7,575 nucleotides of DNA from Acidobacteriota bacterium (GTDB lineage: Bacteria; Acidobacteriota; Terriglobia; Terriglobales; Acidobacteriaceae): NCBI GenBank assembly GCA_021778815.1, contig JAJYBW010000165.1, positions 1 through 7,575 on the forward strand, given 5' to 3'. Both the position numbers and the translations under genes were made by a program. Below, in pieces: positions 1 to 6,807 of this stretch. The notes below the pieces were generated by a model. The model had not been told where the DNA came from. It searched no databases and saw only the letters and a list, made by a program, of their open reading frames with translations. Each line of letters begins with the position of its first letter. Within the stretch, counting starts at the first letter, position 1.

Positions 1-1
1 C

Positions 2-319
2 GGTGGGGACAGCCGCGGCGGTCAAATCCCCTCCATCGCTGTGCCTGCCGCTCATCCATTTTTGTTGCTCATGGACATTCCGACGCAAGACCGTTTTTCT
101 TTCTACACCTGTTCGCTGTATTCGCCATCTGGCAAGCTCGCATGGCAGGTCCATGTGTCTGCGCAACAGGCAAAAGATACCATTTCGATCACCGTTCCGG
201 CGGTAGACAGGATGGATGGCAAATACTCCTTGCATGTGCAGGGAAATACAGGCCCTTCCAATCCAGAAACTCCAGTCGACCTGGCGCGGTATAGCTTCGT
301 TCTGAAGACCCAGAAATAA
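2..319 (+). CDS. C-terminal part of a probable anti-sigma-type (zf-HC2-like) protein, 5' end outside the window
   Basis: An open frame enters from the left edge and ends at TAA 317-319, leaving about 105 residues. The visible part reads as one beta-rich domain: a hydrophobic strand (PFLLLMDIP), a YTCSLYSPSGKLAW segment, then alternating strands ending RYSFVLKTQK. Acidobacterial zf-HC2 anti-sigma-like membrane proteins often carry such a C-terminal domain (family knowledge from memory) and often sit just before TPR-CHAT genes, which fits the neighbours here. The zinc-binding N-terminus and the transmembrane segment lie outside the window, so the assignment is inference. The next gene starts 24 nt downstream, suggesting co-transcription. 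GTG 41 is in frame, but coding continues upstream of it, so I treat the gene as cut by the window edge. Confidence 0.6.
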   Translation, partial: GGDSRGGQIPSIAVPAAHPFLLLMDIPTQDRFSFYTCSLYSPSGKLAWQVHVSAQQAKDTISITVPAVDRMDGKYSLHVQGNTGPSNPETPVDLARYSFVLKTQK

Positions 320-331
320 CATATGCACATC

Positions 332-338
332 AAGGGAG
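332..338 (+). promoter_or_regulatory. Shine-Dalgarno that decides the start of the next gene
   Basis: AAGGGAG lies 5 nt before ATG 344. The alternative in-frame ATG at 323 has no comparable motif, so 344 is preferred. Confidence 0.6.
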
Positions 339-343
339 TGGAT

Positions 344-1186
344 ATGCAGTCCAACGCCAGAAAAGTGTTTTACTACCATGCAGATGCCAACTCGCTTGGC
401 GGCTTCATTGAAGAGCCATTTGAAGCGGTCGTTCCGGATGTATCCTCAATAGCCCTTCCTCCAGTGGGCGGTTATGTAACCCACCGCATGGAAGCCTTGA
501 ATTTCAAAGAGATCATCTCCTGTCGTTCCGCGTATACACGGGTATCCGGCAGGCCGATCGCAGAGGATGGCCCATGGTCCACGCTGGCGACCTCCGTGGT
601 AGAAGGATTGAATATTCTCGAAATCGTCACGGCAGAGAGGCTTGTGTCGCAAATATATGTAGAACATCCCCGCGAAGGGAGCGCGGCCAGCATCTCATTT
701 GCCGGCAGCCACTTCGAGGGATTACGTATTGGCGGAAGTGAAGTTTTCCCTCGACTGAATTCGCGCTTGATGGGTACCGGTTCGGAAGCGGATAATGATT
801 TCTCGCCGATCCTTTGGCCGGCGTTATTGCAAGCAGGTCACGGACAGGCCCGCGAAATAGTCCAGAGCATAGCCGGGCGTGCGAACCGAAGCGGTTGGCA
901 ATGGGCGCTGCAGAGGTATGGTTGGATGGACGAGAAGCGTGAGCAGAAAAAAGACGGATGTGTTCTATGTTCCCTGGTGGATGGCGTAGAAGGCACAGTT
1001 CCGGGCAAGACGATCGGCCACCTCGTGGAAATTCCAGATTTTGGCAGAATTTTCCTCGGGGAAATCATGGCCTTTCCCCATTCGATTCAACTCACCATGG
1101 TTCGAGCCGAGTTAGGCTGCAATGTTCACGGCAAGGTCAGCGCGTCTTCAAGTTACATCAACGGCAGTACTATGCCTCCTTCGTAG
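344..1186 (+). CDS. Hypothetical protein between the anti-sigma-like gene and the CHAT protease gene
   Basis: This is a 280-residue protein that I do not recognise. I start it at ATG 344 because of the Shine-Dalgarno AAGGGAG; ATG 323 would add seven residues. There is no signal peptide or membrane segment. The N-terminal half is beta-rich, with YYHADANSLGG near the start, a LPPVGG turn, and strands around VVEGLNILEIVTAERLVSQIYVEH. This resembles repeat-like beta domains of secreted bacterial proteins but lacks their export signal. A charged, Trp-containing helical stretch follows, then a CVLC (CxxC) pair at residues 206 and 209 and another Cys at 259 (LGCNVHG). The C-terminal strand segment keeps sensible composition up to the stop, so the long overlap with the downstream frame is real coding on this side. 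Its place in the likely operon suggests a job connected to the CHAT lipoprotein, perhaps as partner or substrate; that is inference. Confidence 0.8.
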   Translation: MQSNARKVFYYHADANSLGGFIEEPFEAVVPDVSSIALPPVGGYVTHRMEALNFKEIISCRSAYTRVSGRPIAEDGPWSTLATSVVEGLNILEIVTAERLVSQIYVEHPREGSAASISFAGSHFEGLRIGGSEVFPRLNSRLMGTGSEADNDFSPILWPALLQAGHGQAREIVQSIAGRANRSGWQWALQRYGWMDEKREQKKDGCVLCSLVDGVEGTVPGKTIGHLVEIPDFGRIFLGEIMAFPHSIQLTMVRAELGCNVHGKVSASSSYINGSTMPPS

Positions 1187-3660
1187 CATGTGGTCTGCTG
1201 GCCGCCGTGGCTCTTTCTGGCTGCCACCGCAGGATGTACCTTTCTCCTGAAGCTAACTACGAAAAGATTCACACAGAATTTCTGCGCGGCGATCTCGGAG
1301 AGGCGCAGCGGGATGCGGAACAGGCCCGCAAGGAGTTCACCGGGCGAAATCGAAATTGGGACATCAAATTTCGCTTGCTAGAAGCGGAGATCCTCACCTA
1401 TCAGGGCAACAGCCCGCGGGTGGAGCAGTTACTTAGCGACTATCATCCAACCCCATTTGTGGCTGCCGATACTGAAATCAAACGGCAATTGCTTCTATGT
1501 CTTGTACACACCCGCCTGAATCAAGCCACCCTATCCAATCGCGAGTTGCAACGGGCGCAACAAATTTCCAGAGAAAGTGATTCTGCGTTGCAGGGAGAGG
1601 TGCTGCAAACAGCGGGGTTGATTGCCTTCCACCGTGATCAGCTCGCCACCGCTTCGGATTTATTTCAGACAAGCCTGCAGTTTGCCAGACAGCATGGCGA
1701 TACATTCCTGGAGACGAGCGACCTGTTGAATCTAGGCACCGTGTCGTTGCATTACGAAGAATACGACGAAGCCCTGGCTAGATTTGAAGATGCGTCCCAG
1801 ATCGCTCGATCGACGGGCGCCCGGTTGGCCCTGGAGTTAGCCCTGGGCAATGCAGGGTGGGCTTATTACAAGCTAGGAGACTTCGAAAAGTCGCTTTTCG
1901 ACTTTCAACAGGCAGAGCAACAAGCCAAGGAGCTTGGTTCAGTCCATGACCAGATCGTCTGGGCCACTAACAGTGGTTTGTCCTTTTATCGCCTGGGAGA
2001 TCTGAAGTCGGCGGAGGCAAACTACCGGCGAGCCTTGAGCGCGGCACAATCGGTGAACGACAAAGAGTTAATCGCAGCGACGCATATGGAGTTGGGATTT
2101 CTCTTTTTTCAACGCGGCCAATTCGACCTGGCAGAGCGACAAAGCTTGAAAGCACTTCAGGCGGCCCGTGCCGGGGGCAGTCAGTCCGTAGTGGTGGATG
2201 CGTTGTTTCTGCAGGGTCTTCTGGCAGCTCGCGGCGAATCAGGCCCTGCCGCCACTGGCTTGCTGATGCAGGTGTACCGAGACCCGGTGACGATGCCGTC
2301 GCGTCGTGAAGAGGTCGAGAATGCGATCGCAAAGTACTATGCACGGATCCACAATACGCGTGCGGCGGAGACCTGGTTCAGGAAATCCGTGGATACCTTT
2401 GAAGAGCAACGTTCTTCTCTTAAACACGATGAGATGAAGCTCCCATTCTTCGCAAATGCCGACTCTCTCTACAAGGATTACGCCCACTTCCTCATCGAGT
2501 CCCATCGTTCGCAGGAGGCATTGCAATTACTGGACAGAGGTCGCGCGCAAACCCTGGAAGAAGGCCTGGGGATCACCAGTCATACGTCCCGGGTTGTTCA
2601 TCAGCGATCGGTAAATGCACAGGCAGTCGCTCGAAGACTGAACGCAACCATCCTGTTCTATGCGCTTTGCCCGGACCAGTCTTACTTATGGGCTATCGAT
2701 GGCCATCACACGCGCATCTTTCGACTTCCTGGGCGGTCGGAGATCGACTCGCACGTAAAAAACTATCAGAGAGCCATCCTTCGATCGGGCGATCCGCTGC
2801 GTCAGAAAAACGAAGACGCCAGATATCTATTTGATGCGCTGGTCGCCCCTGCAGCCGCGAACTTACGCAACGGTGCAAAGGTGATTTTGATCTCCGACGG
2901 AAGCCTGGATGAGTTGAATTTTGAAACCCTCCTCGTTCCGAGCAAGGCTGGTCTGCATTATTGGATCGAAGATGTCACCATTGTGAATACCAACGCCATA
3001 CGGTTGATCTCCGGCTTGGACTCGCAGAATGCCAACCCAGGCGGTAATGGACTGTTATTGATAGGTGATCCGATTTCGTCCGGGGGCGATTATCCGAGGC
3101 TACTGAATGCGGAGGCTGAGATTCAAGGCATCGAAAAGCACTTTGCTCCGGATCACGAAGAGGTAGTCACGCGGGCAAGAGCTGTGCCGACGGCATATAC
3201 TGCGGGCCGGCCCGGAGATTTTTGTTACATCCACTTCGTTGCCCATGGAACTGCAAGCCGATTGAGCCCGCTTGACTCTGCGGTCATCCTTTCGGCGCCG
3301 AGGGCGCATCCGGATGCCTTCAAACTGTACGCCAGAGATATTGTGCAGAAGCCGCTGCACGCTCGGTTGGTAACGATCTCGACCTGTTATGGATCCGGCC
3401 TCCGCGCGTACGCGGGAGAAGGACTTGTCGGGCTGTCATGGGCGTTTTTGCGCGCAGGAGCACACAACGTCATTGGAGCTTTATGGGAAGCCAGCGATGC
3501 GGCTACGCCAAGCCTGATGGATCGGCTCTACAGTGAAATCCAGACTGGCCACCCACCCGATGCAGCGCTCAGAACCGCGAAGCTGTCGCTTATCCATTCT
3601 CAGTCGGTGTATCGCAAGCCCTTGTACTGGGCTGCTTTTCAGCTGTATGCCGGCGGGTAG
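1117..3660 (+). CDS. TPR-CHAT protease-domain lipoprotein
   Basis: This is a large protein with an N-terminal lipoprotein signal, TPR repeats and a C-terminal CHAT (caspase-like, HetF-associated) peptidase domain. The hydrophobic stretch ASFVACGLLAAVALSG leads to a lipobox L-S-G-C with Cys at 1222-1224, so the mature protein should be a membrane-anchored lipoprotein outside the cytoplasm. TPR-like units with G-Y/F and alternating Ala/Leu spacing (for example AYYKLGDFEKSLFDFQQA) fill about residues 160-385. The CHAT domain spans about 505-847. The catalytic dyad is visible: His in HFVAHG (codon 3244-3246) and Cys in STCYGSG (codon 3385-3387), 47 residues apart, followed by GLSWAFLRAGAHNVIGALW typical of the family. 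The start is uncertain. ATG 958 and 967 would place 85-88 residues of upstream-gene shadow before the lipobox, and GTG 1207 or ATG 1234 would destroy the signal. CTG 1117 gives a 35-residue signal and is my provisional choice. CHAT proteins cleave target proteins in several bacterial signalling and defence settings; no target is shown here. Confidence 0.88.
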   Translation: MQCSRQGQRVFKLHQRQYYASFVACGLLAAVALSGCHRRMYLSPEANYEKIHTEFLRGDLGEAQRDAEQARKEFTGRNRNWDIKFRLLEAEILTYQGNSPRVEQLLSDYHPTPFVAADTEIKRQLLLCLVHTRLNQATLSNRELQRAQQISRESDSALQGEVLQTAGLIAFHRDQLATASDLFQTSLQFARQHGDTFLETSDLLNLGTVSLHYEEYDEALARFEDASQIARSTGARLALELALGNAGWAYYKLGDFEKSLFDFQQAEQQAKELGSVHDQIVWATNSGLSFYRLGDLKSAEANYRRALSAAQSVNDKELIAATHMELGFLFFQRGQFDLAERQSLKALQAARAGGSQSVVVDALFLQGLLAARGESGPAATGLLMQVYRDPVTMPSRREEVENAIAKYYARIHNTRAAETWFRKSVDTFEEQRSSLKHDEMKLPFFANADSLYKDYAHFLIESHRSQEALQLLDRGRAQTLEEGLGITSHTSRVVHQRSVNAQAVARRLNATILFYALCPDQSYLWAIDGHHTRIFRLPGRSEIDSHVKNYQRAILRSGDPLRQKNEDARYLFDALVAPAAANLRNGAKVILISDGSLDELNFETLLVPSKAGLHYWIEDVTIVNTNAIRLISGLDSQNANPGGNGLLLIGDPISSGGDYPRLLNAEAEIQGIEKHFAPDHEEVVTRARAVPTAYTAGRPGDFCYIHFVAHGTASRLSPLDSAVILSAPRAHPDAFKLYARDIVQKPLHARLVTISTCYGSGLRAYAGEGLVGLSWAFLRAGAHNVIGALWEASDAATPSLMDRLYSEIQTGHPPDAALRTAKLSLIHSQSVYRKPLYWAAFQLYAGG

Positions 3661-3819
3661 AAACCCCGACATCTGACTGTGACCGCATCCTACACTTGGC
3701 TTAGGTGAGGACCCGTTCTTCGCCTACACTGCTCGCGACTTGAGACGCAGGCATAGCCGCAGCAACGCTGCCAACTCTTCCCAAAGCAAACTCTAATACC
3801 CAAACAAAACTCTCCCGTT

Positions 3820-3847
3820 TTGCCACGAGTTCGGTCCGCTGAATTAT
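3820..3847 (+). promoter_or_regulatory. Possible sigma70-type promoter
   Basis: TTGCCA (5 of 6 matches to the -35 consensus) is followed after 16 nt by AATTAT (4 of 6 matches to the -10 consensus), in the only long gap upstream of gene 4040. It is a weak match found by eye in a group whose promoters are poorly defined. Confidence 0.3.
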
Positions 3848-3849
3848 TT

Positions 3850-3870
3850 TCGCGCGAGTGAAACGCGCGA
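3850..3870 (+). other. Perfect 7-bp GC inverted repeat in the leader
   Basis: TCGCGCG and CGCGCGA are perfectly complementary around a 7-nt loop AGTGAAA. No T-run follows on either strand, so it is not a standard terminator. It sits just after the possible promoter and about 170 nt before the start codon, so it could be an operator or the base of a 5'-UTR structure. Confidence 0.45.
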
Positions 3871-4029
3871 CGGTATTTCCGCACCATCGTTATGAACAGG
3901 GTTCTGCTGGAAATTCGTTCGATTCGGATCTAGGCCCGATTGCAGCGGAAATGCGACGACTGCGCGCGCTTTATGTGTGCGAGGCAGGCGTGTCTTTGCA
4001 TGCATCGCGAGCGCAGCCAGACTCTGAGC

Positions 4030-4034
4030 GGAGG
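4030..4034 (+). promoter_or_regulatory. Strong Shine-Dalgarno for the 710-residue protein
   Basis: GGAGG lies 5 nt before ATG 4040. It supports this start and argues for strong translation. Confidence 0.75.
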
Positions 4035-4039
4035 AAATC

Positions 4040-6172
4040 ATGGCGAAAATTACGAGCAACGAGTCAGCGGCATTGGAAGCTGTCAAGACGCATAGGCTCA
4101 ACTTTTCCGGTCTGGTGGCCAGCAACCCAAATTATTTCGGCAACCTGAAAGACAGCGAGTTTAAACCCGTCGTTTCAATTGCGAATGATGAATTTTACGA
4201 ACACTTGACCTGCCTGGGATTCAACCCTGCGACCAACATTCTGGAAGCGGTGGTCCAGGTGAATCAATCCACTGGGTACAACGGTTCGCTCTGTCAAAAC
4301 GGATCATTCGAGTACGTCCGATTTTTCGTTGACTACGGTGCGGGATGGGAAGATGCGGGTCTCGCAGCGATCAACGTGCATGATATTCCGGAGCAGACGG
4401 ACTGCCACAAGGATGCTGAAAAGCCGTTGAGCTATGCCGCCTCCGTTCAATTGTCGCCAAAGTCGAACTGGTGCGTTTTTCCAGTGCTGCCAAAAGTGCG
4501 CGCAATTCTATCCTGGAACGCGATCCCTACGGCAGGCGATCCAACTTACACACCGGTATGGGGCAACGCTCTGGATGCGAAAATCCAGGTACGACCCAGA
4601 CCACTCTTCCTGAAAGAAATTGCAGCCACTGTCAACGAGAATGTGAAACAGATTCTGCCGCCGCAAGAACTTGAACAGGCGCTGCAGATCCCAATTCCAC
4701 TGCCAGATCCCGGTCCGTTATCCGCGGCGCAACTGACGAAGGTGTATCAGCCGCAGTCGGCGAAAAAGGCAACCACAGCTAGCAGCGCGGTACCATCTCA
4801 TCGATTTGGTTTCGCGCAACTCCATCAGGCGCTGAATGCGAAGGCAGCGGATCCCAGGGCGATTGCGACCAATATCGCGGAATGGAAAAGCGCCGGACTG
4901 GACTGGCAATCGGCACTGACTAGCTTGGCCGAGGTCGACGCGGATGTGACCTTCGAACAACTGGAATGCCTCGGGCTGGAAGGAGGCTACGGCCTGGAGC
5001 GGCTGGTTGCGACGTTCGTGATCAAGCGGCCCTCCGGGTACGGCGGCGGACTGTGCACAGCGGGCAGCACGGAATATGTTGCCTTCTGGGCAGACTGGGA
5101 CAACAGCTGCGAATACACCTACCTGGGAACCGTGGGTGTACAGGTGCACGATATTGCCAGCATTCCAGCCGGCGGCCTGGTGTACTCCGCTGTGCTGCCT
5201 GTTAACCTGAGTCAGCATCGTAACCCATGCAACACTCCCAAAATTGGCCGCGTGCGCGCTGTGCTTTCCTGGGCGATTGCGCCGTCCCCAACGGATCCGA
5301 ATGCGCTGACGAGCTGGGGCAACCTGCTGGACACGCATGTACAGGTTCAGCCAGGCTCGAAGCCGAATTACCTGACGCCGACGATTAGCATCCTCGGGGG
5401 AATCCCGACCAGCATGATCGACAGTACGACGGGTCTGACGACTTCGACTGCGGTCTTTGCGCTGACCAACACGGCGGCCGACGATCATGGACGTGCGTGC
5501 CCGTTCGGCGGCAGAGTGTCTGTCCAAGGTGAATTGTTCGTGGGCTACAAATACAAGCTCACCGTGCAAGACACAGGTGGCGGATCTCCAATGACGCTGA
5601 CAAAACAGCTGCTGCTGACGCGTTGGGACGGGACAACCTACACCAGCGCGCCGGACGTGAATGGGTATTTCACCTACATGGATCCCACGCTGAACATCGA
5701 TTCGCTGCTGGGCGAGTGGGATACGAGTGGCGACGATCTGTGGCAGATCACCCTGCAGATTGCGGACATGGCAGGGAATCCCGTGTTGGGTTCGCTGCCC
5801 GATGTGCACTTGCTGCAACTCGACAACACAGCTCCACAGGCCGCTGTGCATCTGGATAACAATCTGGATTGCAGCCAGTTCGTGATCGGCACTCCTTTGA
5901 ATGGCCACTACGTTGCGTATGACCTGAACTTTGGATCGTTCAGCATGGGTTCGGAGCCATACTCGGGACCACTGACGCCTTCCTCCGGGATTGTGCCGAC
6001 GGCGCCGCTGCCTTCTGTGGGCAACCCATGGACACTCACTACAAACTTGCTGCCGAAATGCGGTTACGTGGTGCAGTTAAATGTCTCGGATCGCAGCATC
6101 GTCAACAGCTCGCCGGGATCGCACAACAATACTTCTGCCTCGGTTGGCTTCTGCCTGCAGCCGTCGCTATAG
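4040..6172 (+). CDS. Large beta-domain protein with a tandem duplicated Cys-containing domain, function unknown
   Basis: This 710-residue protein starts at ATG 4040 behind a good GGAGG. It has no signal peptide or transmembrane segment; the N-terminus (MAKITSNESAALEAVKTHRL) is a soluble helix. Residues about 52-187 and 302-438 are two copies of one domain sharing L-x-CLG, GYxGxLCxxGSxEYVxF, VxVHDI, RVRAxLSW and WGNxLDxxVQV. They are joined by a Pro/Ala-rich linker (about 188-300). The C-terminal 270 residues look like one or more beta-sandwich domains, with landmarks DTSGDDLW, LDNTAP, NGHYVAYDLNFGSFS, CGYVVQL and VGFC. I recall similar bacterial hypothetical proteins but no characterised member. 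The many Ser, Thr, Asn and Cys and the Ig-like strands suggest a surface or extracellular role, while the lack of a classical signal would require another export route. It is followed 63 nt later by a DUF1360-like membrane protein gene, probably in the same operon. Confidence 0.9.
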   Translation: MAKITSNESAALEAVKTHRLNFSGLVASNPNYFGNLKDSEFKPVVSIANDEFYEHLTCLGFNPATNILEAVVQVNQSTGYNGSLCQNGSFEYVRFFVDYGAGWEDAGLAAINVHDIPEQTDCHKDAEKPLSYAASVQLSPKSNWCVFPVLPKVRAILSWNAIPTAGDPTYTPVWGNALDAKIQVRPRPLFLKEIAATVNENVKQILPPQELEQALQIPIPLPDPGPLSAAQLTKVYQPQSAKKATTASSAVPSHRFGFAQLHQALNAKAADPRAIATNIAEWKSAGLDWQSALTSLAEVDADVTFEQLECLGLEGGYGLERLVATFVIKRPSGYGGGLCTAGSTEYVAFWADWDNSCEYTYLGTVGVQVHDIASIPAGGLVYSAVLPVNLSQHRNPCNTPKIGRVRAVLSWAIAPSPTDPNALTSWGNLLDTHVQVQPGSKPNYLTPTISILGGIPTSMIDSTTGLTTSTAVFALTNTAADDHGRACPFGGRVSVQGELFVGYKYKLTVQDTGGGSPMTLTKQLLLTRWDGTTYTSAPDVNGYFTYMDPTLNIDSLLGEWDTSGDDLWQITLQIADMAGNPVLGSLPDVHLLQLDNTAPQAAVHLDNNLDCSQFVIGTPLNGHYVAYDLNFGSFSMGSEPYSGPLTPSSGIVPTAPLPSVGNPWTLTTNLLPKCGYVVQLNVSDRSIVNSSPGSHNNTSASVGFCLQPSL
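4193..4600 (+). repeat. Domain repeat copy 1 (protein-level duplication)
   Basis: This encodes residues about 52-187 of the 710-residue protein. It carries TCLG, GYNGSLCQNGSFEYVRF, NVHDI, KVRAILSWN and WGNALDAKIQVRP, with Cys at 58, 85 and 145 matching the second copy. Confidence 0.8.
4943..5353 (+). repeat. Domain repeat copy 2 (protein-level duplication)
   Basis: This encodes residues about 302-438. It carries ECLG, GYGGGLCTAGSTEYVAF, QVHDI, RVRAVLSW and WGNLLDTHVQVQP, with Cys at 310, 339 and 397 matching copy 1. The two copies differ widely at the DNA level, so the duplication is old. Confidence 0.8.
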
Positions 6173-6191
6173 ACGATCGCCTGCCAGCCAC

Positions 6192-6221
6192 TTCCGGGTT
6201 CGGCGACCACCGGCCCGGGAA
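6192..6221 (+). other. GC-rich hairpin between the 710-residue protein gene and the DUF1360-like gene
   Basis: TTCCGGG at 6192-6198 can pair with CCCGGGAA at 6214-6221 with a one-base bulge, and CGG/CCG can pair inside the loop. There is no T-run. It may stabilise the upstream message or tune expression of the downstream genes. It ends only a few bases before the next ribosome-binding site. Confidence 0.35.
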
Positions 6222-6235
6222 GCGAAGAGGAGCCT

Positions 6236-6595
6236 ATGACTACTTTACGAATAGTGCTTGCCATGCTTGCGGTGTGGAGGCTGACCCATCTGTTGCACGC
6301 CGAGGATGGCCCGCTCAGATTGTTTGCCCGCTGCCGAAACTGGCTGCGGCGCATGTCCCTTTCCGGCGCGACCGACTGCTTCTATTGCCTCAGCTTGTGG
6401 GTGTCCGCTCCCTTTGCGATGATGTTGGGATCTCGGTGGGAAGATCGAATCACTTTGTGGCTGGCCCTCTCGGGAGCGGCAATCCTGGCCAATCGTCTCA
6501 CCGAAGAGGAACCTGAAGGCGCATGGTTCTATGAAGAAGCGATTCAAGAGGAGAAATCGACATGTCCTGTTGCGGAAATGGAAGAAGAATACTGA
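6236..6595 (+). CDS. DUF1360-like small membrane protein
   Basis: This 119-residue protein starts at ATG 6236 behind GAGGAG. Hydrophobic segments lie at about 3-20 (LRIVLAMLAVWRLTHLL), 49-65 (FYCLSLWVSAPFAMML) and 70-87 (DRITLWLALSGAAILAN). The WRLTHLLHAEDGP start, the DCFYCLSLWV motif (Cys48 and Cys51, a CxxC at the mouth of the second segment) and the final WLALSGAAIL segment match what I remember of the DUF1360 family. No biochemical role is established for that family to my knowledge. The C-terminal 30 residues form a strongly acidic tail (12 Glu), encoded partly by the purine-rich ribosome site of the next gene. Its last 34 nt overlap that gene, so the two are probably translationally coupled. 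Confidence is high that it is a gene and moderate for the family. Confidence 0.85.
   Translation: MTTLRIVLAMLAVWRLTHLLHAEDGPLRLFARCRNWLRRMSLSGATDCFYCLSLWVSAPFAMMLGSRWEDRITLWLALSGAAILANRLTEEEPEGAWFYEEAIQEEKSTCPVAEMEEEY
6547..6553 (+). promoter_or_regulatory. Shine-Dalgarno inside the DUF1360-like gene
   Basis: AGAGGAG lies 8 nt before ATG 6562. It supports that start despite the overlap with the upstream gene. Confidence 0.6.
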
Positions 6596-6807
6596 GCCAG
6601 GAACCACAGGGGCATCCTGGTACGGTGCGCGTGGATCGCGCAATGTACAGTGCTGCACTGTTTCAATACAGCGGCAGCGGCCGGCTTACGGTCGTGGGGT
6701 CGGGAACGAAGACCGTGTACCAATTCAATGGCCACGGATCGCGGGTAGTTGTAAATGGTCGCGACGCGGCGTCGCTGGCAGCGGTTCCGTTGCTGACCAG
6801 GGTTTAG
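6562..6807 (+). CDS. Small MSCCG protein, function unknown
   Basis: This 81-residue protein starts at ATG 6562 within the DUF1360-like gene, with its own ribosome site. It begins MSCCG, a vicinal Cys pair (Cys3, Cys4), followed by a polar, probably disordered stretch to about residue 30. Residues 33-80 form a compact beta-type domain (FQYSGSGRLTVVGSGTKTVY, then a VVVNGRDAASLAAVPLL end). That pattern resembles small proteins I recall from phage-like or hypothetical clusters, where a Y-x-G, a G-x-Y-x-F and an RDA-x-L-L element recur; this is memory, not a search. The Cys pair near the N-terminus could be lipidated, bind metal or form disulfides. It is the last intact gene of its unit: the mobile-element remnant begins directly at its stop codon. 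Confidence 0.75.
   Translation: MSCCGNGRRILSQEPQGHPGTVRVDRAMYSAALFQYSGSGRLTVVGSGTKTVYQFNGHGSRVVVNGRDAASLAAVPLLTRV

Larger units (their letters stand above)
3661..4039 (+). other. Non-coding leader region between the CHAT gene and the 710-residue protein gene
   Basis: These 379 bp hold no convincing gene on either strand; short open frames here lack ribosome sites and run into other genes out of frame. No strong terminator with a T-run follows the CHAT stop. The right part contains a possible promoter, a perfect GC hairpin and the ribosome-binding site of the next gene. The region probably separates two transcription units. Confidence 0.6.

Noticed and set aside
958..1116. Extension of the CHAT protein upstream to ATG 958
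   Set aside because: The added residues are Arg/Gly/Ser/His-rich shadow of the upstream coding frame and would bury the lipoprotein signal about 88 residues into the protein.
344..1186. Bacterial gasdermin next to a CHAT protease (pore-forming defence system)
   Set aside because: The size is similar, but no gasdermin-like N-terminal Cys or pore-domain pattern is visible, and the CHAT protein here has a lipoprotein signal, so it should not act in the cytoplasm.
3689..3730. CCTACACT occurring twice, 34 bp apart, in the non-coding gap
   Set aside because: Two 8-bp copies with no flanking similarity are compatible with chance.
4718..5908. A 396-residue open frame on the minus strand
   Set aside because: It lies wholly antisense to the well supported 710-residue gene, has Arg/Gln/His-rich shadow composition, no domain and no ribosome site.
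6028..6516. A 162-residue + strand frame spanning the junction of two genes
   Set aside because: It covers the end of the 710-residue gene and most of the DUF1360-like gene out of frame, and has no recognisable protein features.
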